A DNA stretch of 6,179 bases from an uncultured Bacilli bacterium (GTDB lineage Bacteria > Bacillota_I > Bacilli_A > RFN20 > CAG-826). The stretch's first letter is position 1, and each line of letters opens with the position of its first letter. The notes below the pieces were generated by a model. It was not told the origin of the DNA. It ran no database searches and was given only the letters and a program-made list of their open reading frames with translations. Shown here piece after piece: positions 1 to 5,714 of this stretch. Where the stretch lies: positions 1 to 6,179 of the forward strand of contig CAKPJO010000093.1 in assembly GCA_934162685.1 (NCBI GenBank), given 5' to 3'. The position numbers and the translations under genes are program-made.

Positions 1-163
1 GGACTACTGCAAGGTTAAACAAAGAAATAGCAATAAATAACATAATAAATAAATCAATAATGCCCGCTATTGTTCTTTTACCTAAACCTGCTTTTTCTAC
101 TGATGGTTTAACTTCTTCGGTTTGTGATTGGACTTCTGCTTTTAATTCATTACTTTCATTCAT
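1..163 (-). CDS. RDD family membrane protein, second of a tandem pair (partial, C-terminus beyond left edge)
   Basis: The 54 visible codons, read from the ATG at 163, give an N-terminus starting MNESNELKAE, a charged Glu/Lys-rich cytoplasmic tail of about 25 residues, then AGLGKRTIAGIIDLF and a hydrophobic stretch running to the window edge. The basic-to-hydrophobic motif with Arg30 and Asp36 is the first-helix signature of the RDD family, named for conserved Arg and Asp residues. The preceding gene has the near-identical motif ASLSKRIIAGILDFF, so the two are tandem paralogs. The start overlaps the end of the upstream gene by 8 bases (ATGAATGA contains that gene's TGA). It is preceded by AAAGGAAG at a spacing of 9, so translation is probably coupled. 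RDD proteins are integral membrane proteins; some have been linked to transport or ion homeostasis, but most are uncharacterised. The substrate and the length of this copy cannot be told here. Confidence 0.82.
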   Translation of the reverse strand, partial: MNESNELKAEVQSQTEEVKPSVEKAGLGKRTIAGIIDLFIMLFIAISLFNLAVV

Positions 164-1199
164 TTTTGTTGTCTTCCTTTATAGTATTAATTTCATTATC
201 ATCATTTACTGAATTTTCTATAAAATTAGTATCATTTTCAGATTCTTTTTGAATTGCTTTTATTTGTGCTTCTTTATTATTATATATCGTTGATAATTTA
301 TCATCTATAACAACAGTTTGGGAACATAAATCGTGTAAAGTTGTATTGTTTTTTGTGAAAAACATCATAACTAAAGATATTAAAGGTACAATCATAAGGA
401 ATGTTATACCTAATACAAAATTTAAAACCGAAAATGCCAAGAATCTAACTAAAATTTGCCACTTCTTTGCTTTGTATCCGTCTTTATTTACAATTGATAA
501 TCCAAAAATCATTTGCCCTATTGTTTGTGATTTTTTGCTTATTAATGGTGGTAATAGATAGCATATAATTAAAGAAATTACTGTAGAAATACAAACAGAA
601 ATTGTAGAAACAGTATTTATGTATGTATAATGTTCTTTAAAAGCTTGAGAATTTGTAAGATATGTTACACTTTTTATATAAATGCTATATTCTAAATTTT
701 CTTTTTTAGCCTTAAATTCATCGTCAGTTTCATTTTCGCTCTTTTTTACTTGAAAATTACCTTCTTCATCAAATTCATATTTATCTTTAAAATCTTCATT
801 ATCAGCTAAAATTTCTTTGAATGTTTTTTTATTACTTGAACACGCCTTACCATCGTCTCCACTAGAACAGTATTCATTAAAATATTTTTGGCTTACTTCA
901 ATATATTTTTCTTTGTCAACTGCTTGTAATTTTTTATCATCGGTAACAGTTGCTAGTCCTGACTCTTTATAGTATGTTAAAATTTGATTTTCATGCATTT
1001 TGTAATCTTTTGCAAAATGTTTAACAGCGGGATTTATAGCAAAAGGTTGAATTAAAAACATTAAAAATACAAAAATGAAAAAATCCAATATTCCTGCTAT
1101 TATTCTTTTAGATAAACTAGCACGTTGAACTGGTGGAACAACATTATCTATATTGTTTTCTATATTTTTATTACTATTTTCATTCATTGTATCTTCCAT
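156..1199 (-). CDS. RDD family membrane protein with a large extracytoplasmic insert
   Basis: The 347-aa protein has the RDD elements in order. Residues 29-54 hold the first helix with KRIIAGILDFF (Arg32, Asp39). Residues 197-220 form a second helix. Residues 224-241 carry SQTIGQMIFGLSIVNKDG, typical of the cytoplasmic loop. A long hydrophobic stretch follows at about 248-281, then TTLHDLCSQTVVI, the usual closing motif. Between helices one and two lie about 130 residues (60-190) that are hydrophilic, Lys/Glu-rich and contain two cysteines, Cys111 and Cys120. With the N-terminus inside, this insert would face outwards; the loop is normally far shorter in this family. The C-tail (300-347) is Asn/Glu-rich and cytoplasmic. 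The function is unknown; envelope or transport roles are possible. The ATG at 1199 has AGGA nine bases upstream. A second in-frame ATG at 1187 follows GGAAG and aligns better with the paralog's MNES start, so the true protein may be 343 aa. It uses TGA as stop and overlaps the next gene by 8 bases. Confidence 0.85.
   Translation of the reverse strand: MEDTMNENSNKNIENNIDNVVPPVQRASLSKRIIAGILDFFIFVFLMFLIQPFAINPAVKHFAKDYKMHENQILTYYKESGLATVTDDKKLQAVDKEKYIEVSQKYFNEYCSSGDDGKACSSNKKTFKEILADNEDFKDKYEFDEEGNFQVKKSENETDDEFKAKKENLEYSIYIKSVTYLTNSQAFKEHYTYINTVSTISVCISTVISLIICYLLPPLISKKSQTIGQMIFGLSIVNKDGYKAKKWQILVRFLAFSVLNFVLGITFLMIVPLISLVMMFFTKNNTTLHDLCSQTVVIDDKLSTIYNNKEAQIKAIQKESENDTNFIENSVNDDNEINTIKEDNKNE
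173..180 (-). promoter_or_regulatory. Ribosome binding site inside the upstream RDD gene
   Basis: AAAGGAAG lies 9 bases before the ATG at 163 and within the last codons of the upstream RDD gene. It fixes the start of the downstream paralog and supports translational coupling of the two overlapping genes. Confidence 0.75.
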
Positions 1200-1202
1200 A
1201 TG

Positions 1203-1230
1203 TTCACGTCCTAACGTTTTCCTATATTAT
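1203..1230 (+). promoter_or_regulatory. Candidate promoter of the LysM gene, overlapping the divergent RDD promoter
   Basis: On the plus strand TTCACG (1203-1208, four of six to the -35 consensus) stands 16 bases before TATTAT (1225-1230). The -10 box occupies almost the same bases as the minus-strand TATAAT box of the RDD genes. This is the best plus-strand candidate seen in the gap, but it is weak; TAGAAT at 1255-1260 is an alternative -10 without a good -35. Confidence 0.3.
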
Positions 1231-1253
1231 ACATATATTTTGTTAAAAGTAAA
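1226..1253 (-). promoter_or_regulatory. Predicted promoter of the RDD gene pair
   Basis: On the minus strand a consensus -10 box TATAAT (1226-1231) is preceded at 16 bases by TTTACT (1248-1253), four of six matches to TTGACA. Transcription would begin near 1219, about 20 bases before the first candidate start codon. This is a consensus match only. Confidence 0.5.
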
Positions 1254-1280
1254 ATAGAATAAAAAAACAATATTTGGCAT

Positions 1281-1294
1281 AGCATTGTAATGCT
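1281..1294. repeat. Short palindrome before the LysM ribosome binding site
   Basis: AGCATT-GT-AATGCT is a perfect 6-base inverted repeat with a 2-base centre, ending one base before GGAGG. Its centre is too tight for a full RNA hairpin (a 4-pair stem remains), so a protein operator is more natural if it is functional. One short palindrome in AT-rich DNA may be chance. Confidence 0.35.
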
Positions 1295-1295
1295 T

Positions 1296-1300
1296 GGAGG
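1296..1300 (+). promoter_or_regulatory. Ribosome binding site that sets the LysM start at 1306
   Basis: GGAGG lies 5 bases before the ATG at 1306. An upstream in-frame TTG at 1294 overlaps this site and has no ribosome binding site of its own, so the ATG is preferred. Confidence 0.8.
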
Positions 1301-1305
1301 TATAT

Positions 1306-1983
1306 ATGGAAAATTTTACTAAAATGCAATTATATGTTGTACAACCAAACGAAACAATTCAAAGTATTTCTAATAAATTCAGACTAGATGAAGGAGAACT
1401 TATACGGCTTAACCCCATACTAAGATATTCTCATATTCATAGTGGACAACCACTAAATATTCCTATTGTTGAAAATAGAGATATTCCGCCTAAAATAACA
1501 GCGTGTGTTGATAATCAATGCTTACTCACTTATATGTATCATGTTTTTGCTATAAAAGAAAGTATATTAGCAAAAATGTTCACTCCTGATTATGTCCCAG
1601 CCATAATGGATAGTTTAAGCAAAAGTGTCGATAGTATTATTGAGTGCATTGATAAACATATACCATTAGCTAATAGTTATAATATCAAAGCTATAGTTGT
1701 GGAATTAGAAGATGAACTATTAACTTTCGTTGATTTAGTAAATTTAAATGATAAATCCGCTATAAAAAAATTCAATAATCACATTAATGATTTAATGGAT
1801 AATATTGAAGAGTTAGGAAAAAATGTTATTGAAAGTTCAAATGTAAATTTATTAGAAATATACAAAAAATGGCAATTATTTATTTTAAAAATGATAGCAA
1901 AAAAGTATGAAGACGCTGAAATAATATTTATTGATATTGTCGATAAATATATTACTTTTTCAAAGAAAGTATTATTAAAATAA
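1306..1983 (+). CDS. LysM domain protein with helical C-terminal domain, no signal peptide
   Basis: The 225-aa product opens with a LysM domain at about residues 9-54: YVVQPNETIQSISNKF, then LIRLNP and SGQPLNIPI, the pattern of a LysM repeat that binds peptidoglycan or related N-acetylglucosamine polymers. The N-terminus (MENFTKMQLY) has no signal peptide or membrane segment. The rest, about 70-225, is rich in Ile, Leu, Lys and Glu in a helical pattern and looks like a bundle of four or five helices. From memory, its spacing (YMYHVFAIKESIL near 77, a second helix pair near 130-165, and a final helix ending ITFSKKVL) resembles a small all-helical protein of spore-forming Bacillota often mislabelled acetylglutamate kinase; this is inference. 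LysM proteins without signal peptides include spore coat and cortex assembly proteins such as SafA, so a sporulation or mother-cell role is possible. The gene is divergent from the RDD pair, and its last 9 bases overlap the convergent membrane-protein ORF. Confidence 0.8.
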   Translation: MENFTKMQLYVVQPNETIQSISNKFRLDEGELIRLNPILRYSHIHSGQPLNIPIVENRDIPPKITACVDNQCLLTYMYHVFAIKESILAKMFTPDYVPAIMDSLSKSVDSIIECIDKHIPLANSYNIKAIVVELEDELLTFVDLVNLNDKSAIKKFNNHINDLMDNIEELGKNVIESSNVNLLEIYKKWQLFILKMIAKKYEDAEIIFIDIVDKYITFSKKVLLK

Positions 1984-2256
1984 CTTTGTTTTAAATAAAA
2001 CTGCATTAAATAATATTAATACTACAGATAATATTAATATTTTAGTACGATAATTGGGAAGAAAAATAAATAAAATGCTGCATAAAATCGCACAAAAAAT
2101 AGAACGTAATGCCCATGTTTTTATACGTTTTAAACGAATGTCAGTATTAGAAAAATTATTTTTAGAAATTTGCCAAATAATTAAAGGAAATAAAGATACA
2201 ATTTCTAACACTACAAATACGACAATATATTTTGCTAATTCCGAGAGTAAAAACAT
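1975..2256 (-). CDS. Small hypothetical membrane protein, three predicted helices
   Basis: This 93-aa ORF is not recognised as a named family. It has three hydrophobic segments: about 9-30 (IVVFVVLEIVSLFPLIIW), 49-66 (SIFCAILCSILFIFLP) and 72-88 (ILILSVVLILFNAVLF). The loop between the first two is basic (RLKRIK, 41-46), and the C-terminus FKTKLF is also basic. By the positive-inside rule this suggests the N-terminus outside and the C-terminus inside. Support for a real gene is the hydrophobic pattern and a good ribosome binding site, AGGTGA, 4 bases before the ATG. It lies just after the tuf terminator on the same strand, and its end overlaps the convergent LysM gene by 9 bases. Its expression is unclear: a TGCTAAAAT extended -10 at 2272-2280 would start transcription inside the ribosome binding site, so read-through past tuf is the alternative. 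An overlapping plus-strand ORF in this stretch looks like a shadow. Confidence 0.6.
   Translation of the reverse strand: MFLLSELAKYIVVFVVLEIVSLFPLIIWQISKNNFSNTDIRLKRIKTWALRSIFCAILCSILFIFLPNYRTKILILSVVLILFNAVLFKTKLF
2010..2039. repeat. 12-base direct repeat, AT only, inside the small membrane gene
   Basis: ATAATATTAATA occurs at 2010-2021 and again at 2028-2039, 18 bases apart start to start. It encodes the Ile/Leu run LILSVVLIL of the third helix. Because the unit is nearly self-complementary, the plus strand can also fold as AATATTAAT pairing with ATTAATATT just before TTTTA, so it might weakly stop LysM transcription. Simple hydrophobic codon use explains it equally well. Confidence 0.4.
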
Positions 2257-2260
2257 TCAA

Positions 2261-2266
2261 TCACCT
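2261..2266 (-). promoter_or_regulatory. Ribosome binding site of the small membrane protein
   Basis: AGGTGA, complementary to the 16S rRNA tail (UCACCU), ends 4 bases before the ATG at 2256. It is the main evidence, besides hydrophobicity, that the short ORF is translated. Confidence 0.6.
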
Positions 2267-2281
2267 AATTAATTTTAGCAT

Positions 2282-2309
2282 AAAAAAGGACCCGAATAAA
2301 TCGGATCCT
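2282..2309 (-). terminator. Rho-independent terminator of the str operon after tuf
   Basis: On the minus strand AGGATCCGA pairs with TCGGGTCCT across a TTTAT loop, giving a 9-pair stem with one G-U pair, followed directly by a run of T (2282-2286). It begins about 25 bases after the tuf stop codon. It is a textbook intrinsic terminator and marks the end of the operon. Confidence 0.93.
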
Positions 2310-2333
2310 AATTTTATGTATTTGTTAATGAAA

Positions 2334-3518
2334 CTATTTAAGGATTTCGCTAACAGTACCAGCACCAACAGTACGTCCACCTTCACGGATAGAGAACTTA
2401 GTACCTTTTTCAATTGCAACTGGGTGAATTAATTCAACAGTTAATGTAACGTTATCACCTGGCATAACCATTTCAACGTCAGCTGGAAGTGTAATAACAC
2501 CTGTAATATCAGTTGTACGGAAATAGAATTGAGGACGATAGTTAGATAAGAAAGCAGTATGACGTCCACCTTCTTCTTTTGTTAAAACGTATACAGAAGC
2601 AACGAATTTTGTATGTGGAGTAACTGATCCTGGTTTAACAAGAACTTGACCACGAACTACTTCATCACGGTTAACGCCACGGAGTAATACACCGACGTTA
2701 TCTCCAGCTTCAGCGAAGTCTAATAATTTACGGAACATTTCGATACCTGTAACAACAGACTTCTTAGTAGGTTTAATACCAACGATTTCAACTTCGTCGT
2801 TTAATTTTAACATACCACGTTCAACTCTACCAGTAACGACAGTACCACGACCTGTAATTGTAAGTACGTCTTCGATTGGGAGTAAGAATGGTAAGTCATT
2901 TGAACGAACTGGATCTGGGATATATGTATCAACAGCATCCATTAATTCAAGAATTGCTTTTTCAGCTTCTGGGTCTCCATCAAGAGCTAATCTTGCAGAA
3001 CCACGGATAATTGGAGTTTCATCTCCTGGATAGCCATATGAATTTAATAATTCACGGACATCCATTTCAACTAAGTCGATTAATTCTGGATCATCAACTA
3101 AGTCTGTCTTATTTAAGAAGACAACGATGTAAGGAACACCAACTTGACGAGCAAGTAAGATGTGTTCACGAGTTTGAGGCATAACACCATCAGTTGCAGC
3201 AACAACTAAGATAGCGCCATCCATTTGAGCAGCACCAGTGATCATGTTTTTAACATAGTCAGCGTGTCCCGGACAGTCTACGTGAGCGTAGTGACGTTTT
3301 GCAGTTGTGTACTCAATGTGAGCTGTGTTAATTGTTATACCACGAGCTTTTTCTTCTGGTGCAGCATCGATTTGGTCATATGCTGTAGCCTTAGCACCAC
3401 CTTGTTTAGCTAAAACATTAGTGATGGCCGCTGTTAATGTTGTTTTACCATGGTCAACGTGACCGATAGTACCAATATTAACGTGGACTTTACTTCTATC
3501 AAATTTTTCTTTTGCCAT
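2334..3518 (-). CDS. tuf: Translation elongation factor Tu (EF-Tu)
   Basis: EF-Tu is the GTPase that carries aminoacyl-tRNA to the ribosomal A site. The 394-aa protein is full length and colinear with the E. coli protein. The G domain (1 to about 200) has G1 GHVDHGKT (19-26), G2 around GITI (60-63, Thr62), G3 DCPGH (81-85, with catalytic His85), G4 NKTD (136-139) and G5 at Ser174-Ala175. Domains 2 (about 209-299) and 3 (about 300-394) follow, with GRGTVVTGRVERG, YRPQFYFRTTD and the closing REGGRTVGAG. The residue after the G5 Ser-Ala is Arg176, where E. coli and most EF-Tu have Leu. Ser376 replaces the E. coli Ala at an elfamycin-contact position, but Ser there is, from memory, usual in Gram-positives. 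The start at 3518 has AAGGAGG eight bases upstream. The gene lies 99 bases after fusA, with its own promoter in the gap and a strong terminator after it. Confidence 0.99.
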   Translation of the reverse strand: MAKEKFDRSKVHVNIGTIGHVDHGKTTLTAAITNVLAKQGGAKATAYDQIDAAPEEKARGITINTAHIEYTTAKRHYAHVDCPGHADYVKNMITGAAQMDGAILVVAATDGVMPQTREHILLARQVGVPYIVVFLNKTDLVDDPELIDLVEMDVRELLNSYGYPGDETPIIRGSARLALDGDPEAEKAILELMDAVDTYIPDPVRSNDLPFLLPIEDVLTITGRGTVVTGRVERGMLKLNDEVEIVGIKPTKKSVVTGIEMFRKLLDFAEAGDNVGVLLRGVNRDEVVRGQVLVKPGSVTPHTKFVASVYVLTKEEGGRHTAFLSNYRPQFYFRTTDITGVITLPADVEMVMPGDNVTLTVELIHPVAIEKGTKFSIREGGRTVGAGTVSEILK

Positions 3519-3562
3519 TTGAATTTCCTCCTTATTTTCTAATAAAAATTCTAACTGAATTC

Positions 3563-3591
3563 ATAATATAGCAAATTAGTTTTAAAATCAA
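3563..3591 (-). promoter_or_regulatory. Predicted promoter of tuf
   Basis: On the minus strand TTGATT (3586-3591) is followed after exactly 17 bases by TATTAT (3563-3568), four and five matches of six to the sigma-A consensus. The start would be near 3556, giving a leader of about 38 bases that includes the AAGGAGG site at 3527-3533. A separate promoter fits the need for more EF-Tu than EF-G. Confidence 0.65.
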
Positions 3592-3614
3592 TATTTATTA
3601 TATAAATAAATATT
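3590..3614. repeat. Perfect all-A/T inverted repeat between fusA and tuf
   Basis: AATATTTATT and AATAAATATT form a perfect 10-base inverted repeat around a 5-base centre. It starts 3 bases after the fusA stop codon and overlaps the tuf -35 box by two bases (3590-3591). There is no G-C pair and no long T run after it, so it is a poor terminator. It may be an operator, an mRNA 3' end stabiliser for fusA, or a chance product of very AT-rich DNA. Confidence 0.55.
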
Positions 3615-3617
3615 AAA

Positions 3618-5696
3618 TTAGCGGTTTGACATGCCAGATTTTTTAATAATTTCATCAGCTACAAAGCGTGGGCATTCTTGGAAATGATCGAATTGCATTG
3701 TGTAGTTTCCACGGCCTTGAGTAAATGAACGTAAATCTGTAACGTAACCAAACATTGTTGCAAGTGGAATAGATGCATCAATAATTTGTGCATTTCCACG
3801 TTGATTCATACCTTCAATAGTACCACGACGTTTTGTAATATCGCCCATTACATCACCCATGTATTCTTGTGGAACAGTAATTTCAACTTTCATAACTGGT
3901 TCAAGAATAACTGGATTACATTTTCTAGCAGCTTCTTTTAAAGCCATAGATGCAGCAATTTTATAAGCAGCTTCAGATGAGTCGACATCATGGTAAGATC
4001 CATCGAATAATGTTGCTTTGATATCAACAACTGGATATCCAGCAATTAAGCCACGATTTAATGAATCACGTAAACCATCTTCAGTTGGTTTAATGTATTC
4101 ACGTGGAACAGTACCACCGACGATAGCGTCAACGAATTCAAATCCCTTACCAGGGTTTGGTTCGAATTTAATCCATACGTGACCATATTGTCCACGACCA
4201 CCAGATTGTTTAATGTATTTACCTTCACATTCTGCGGTTGTTTTAATAGTTTCACGATATCCAACTTGTGGAGCACCAACGTTACATTGAACGTTAAATT
4301 CTCTCTTTAAACGGTCAACGATAATATCTAAGTGAAGTTCACCAACACCAGCAATAATAGTTTGTCCAGTTTCGTTATTTGTATGAACACGGAATGTTGG
4401 ATCTTCTTCAGCTAATTTAATTAAAGCTAAAGTCATTTTATCTTGGTCAGCTTTTGATTTTGGTTCAATAGCTTCTTCGATAACTGGTTCTGGGAATTCC
4501 ATTTTTTCTAATACAACATCTAATTTTTCATCACAAAGTGTATCACCAGTTGTAGTGTTCTTTAAACCGATAACAGCAGCAATTTCACCAGCGTGAACTG
4601 CTTCAACTTCTTGACGGTGGTTAGAGTGCATTAATACTAAACGGCCAAATCTTTCTTTGACACCTTTAGTTGAGTTTAAGACATAGCTACCAGCTTTAGC
4701 AACACCAGAGTAAACTCTGAAGTAAGCTAAACGACCAACGAATGGGTCAGTAGCAATCTTAAATGCTAATGCTGCTAATGGGGCATTATCATCTGGAATA
4801 CATTTATATTCTGATCCATCTGGTAATGTACCTACTGCAGGTGGGATATCAAGTGGGCTTGGTAAGTAGTCAATGACTGCATCAAGTAATAATTGAATAC
4901 CCTTATTTTTATAAGCAGATCCTGCTAAAACTGGGAAGAATTCACCAGTTAAAACAGCTTTACGAATAGTATTTTTGATTAAATCGACAGGAACATCTTG
5001 TCCATCTAATACCATCATCATTAAATCATCATCGAAAGAAGCTAATCTTTCTAATAATTCTTGACGTAATACTTCAACTTTTTCTTTATATTCTTCAGGA
5101 ATTGGTCCTTCAGTTGGAGCAGCAGTCTTATCACTAGAATAATTCCATGCTTTTCTTTCAATAATATCGATAACACCGCTTAAACTTGATTCAATTCCGA
5201 TTGGATATTGAATAGCCGCAGCGTTAGCAGCTAATCTTGAGTGTAATGTTTCAACACACATATCAAAATCAGCACCAATAGCGTCTAGTTTGTTTACGAA
5301 AACAATACGTGGAACGCCATATTTACTACCTTGTCTCCAAACAGTTTCAGTTTGAGGTTCAACGCCGTTTTTACCATCAAGTACTGTAACAGCACCATCA
5401 AGTACACGTAATGAACGTTCAACTTCTACAGTAAAGTCGACGTGTCCCGGAGTGTCGATAACGTTAATACGGTTACCTTTCCAGAATGCAGTAGTTGCAG
5501 CGGAAGTAATTGTAATACCTCTTTCTTGTTCTTGAACCATCCAGTCCATAGTAGCTCCACCATCATGGACTTCACCAATCTTATGAATCTTACCTGTATA
5601 GAACAAGATACGCTCTGTTGTTGTTGTTTTACCAGCATCAATATGGGCCATAATACCAATATTACGGGTATGGGCTAAATCATATTCACGAGCCAT
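3618..5696 (-). CDS. fusA: Translation elongation factor G (EF-G)
   Basis: EF-G is the ribosomal translocase, a GTPase that moves tRNA and mRNA after peptide transfer and also works in ribosome recycling with RRF. The 692-aa length is normal. The G domain has G1 AHIDAGKTT (17-25), G2 RGITIT (59-64), G3 DTPGH (81-85), G4 NKLD (135-138) and G5 GSAYKNKG (259-266), with the G' subdomain between G4 and G5. Domain II follows (about 281-400), then domain III with GVGELHLDIIVDRL, domain IV with SGGRGQYGHVW and YHDVDSSEAAYK, and domain V with EPVMKVEITVPQEYMGDVMG. Phe88, the counterpart of the fusidic-acid-contact Phe of S. aureus, is present. After NKLD the protein has Ala139 where Lys or Arg is common, a minor variation. 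It begins 18 bases after rpsG, so the two are one transcription unit. The MAREY start is standard. Confidence 0.99.
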   Translation of the reverse strand: MAREYDLAHTRNIGIMAHIDAGKTTTTERILFYTGKIHKIGEVHDGGATMDWMVQEQERGITITSAATTAFWKGNRINVIDTPGHVDFTVEVERSLRVLDGAVTVLDGKNGVEPQTETVWRQGSKYGVPRIVFVNKLDAIGADFDMCVETLHSRLAANAAAIQYPIGIESSLSGVIDIIERKAWNYSSDKTAAPTEGPIPEEYKEKVEVLRQELLERLASFDDDLMMMVLDGQDVPVDLIKNTIRKAVLTGEFFPVLAGSAYKNKGIQLLLDAVIDYLPSPLDIPPAVGTLPDGSEYKCIPDDNAPLAALAFKIATDPFVGRLAYFRVYSGVAKAGSYVLNSTKGVKERFGRLVLMHSNHRQEVEAVHAGEIAAVIGLKNTTTGDTLCDEKLDVVLEKMEFPEPVIEEAIEPKSKADQDKMTLALIKLAEEDPTFRVHTNNETGQTIIAGVGELHLDIIVDRLKREFNVQCNVGAPQVGYRETIKTTAECEGKYIKQSGGRGQYGHVWIKFEPNPGKGFEFVDAIVGGTVPREYIKPTEDGLRDSLNRGLIAGYPVVDIKATLFDGSYHDVDSSEAAYKIAASMALKEAARKCNPVILEPVMKVEITVPQEYMGDVMGDITKRRGTIEGMNQRGNAQIIDASIPLATMFGYVTDLRSFTQGRGNYTMQFDHFQECPRFVADEIIKKSGMSNR

Positions 5697-5707
5697 TTGA
5701 AATACTT

Positions 5708-5713
5708 CCTCCT
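5708..5713 (-). promoter_or_regulatory. Ribosome binding site of fusA in the 18-base gap after rpsG
   Basis: AGGAGG begins directly after the rpsG stop codon's adjacent base and lies 11 bases before the fusA ATG, a little longer than usual. The overlapping GGAAG downstream (spacing 8) may be the effective pairing. No promoter fits between the two genes. Confidence 0.75.
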
Positions 5714-5714
5714 A

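Noticed and set aside
346..561. Plus-strand 71-aa ORF
   Set aside because: It is antisense to the well-supported RDD gene and shows no recognisable domain or start signal.
1294..1305. TTG start giving a 229-aa LysM protein
   Set aside because: The TTG overlaps the GGAGG ribosome binding site that properly serves the ATG at 1306 five bases on.
2054..2272. Plus-strand 72-aa ORF
   Set aside because: It lies opposite the hydrophobic minus-strand ORF, has no clear ribosome binding site and a composition expected of a reverse-strand shadow.
2272..2280. TGCTAAAAT as the promoter of the small membrane gene
   Set aside because: Transcription would begin inside the AGGTGA site, and the -35 position falls in the terminator stem with a poor match, so it is not listed as a feature.
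2232..2432. Plus-strand 66-aa ORF with a Thr/Ser/Asn repeat
   Set aside because: It spans the tuf terminator and the antisense of the tuf C-terminus; the apparent repeat comes from the complement of conserved EF-Tu codons.
5426..5678. Two ORFs of 77 and 78 aa over the 5' part of fusA
   Set aside because: Both are other-frame shadows of EF-G codons, with repetitive Gln/Leu or Ser/Cys content caused by the fusA codon pattern.
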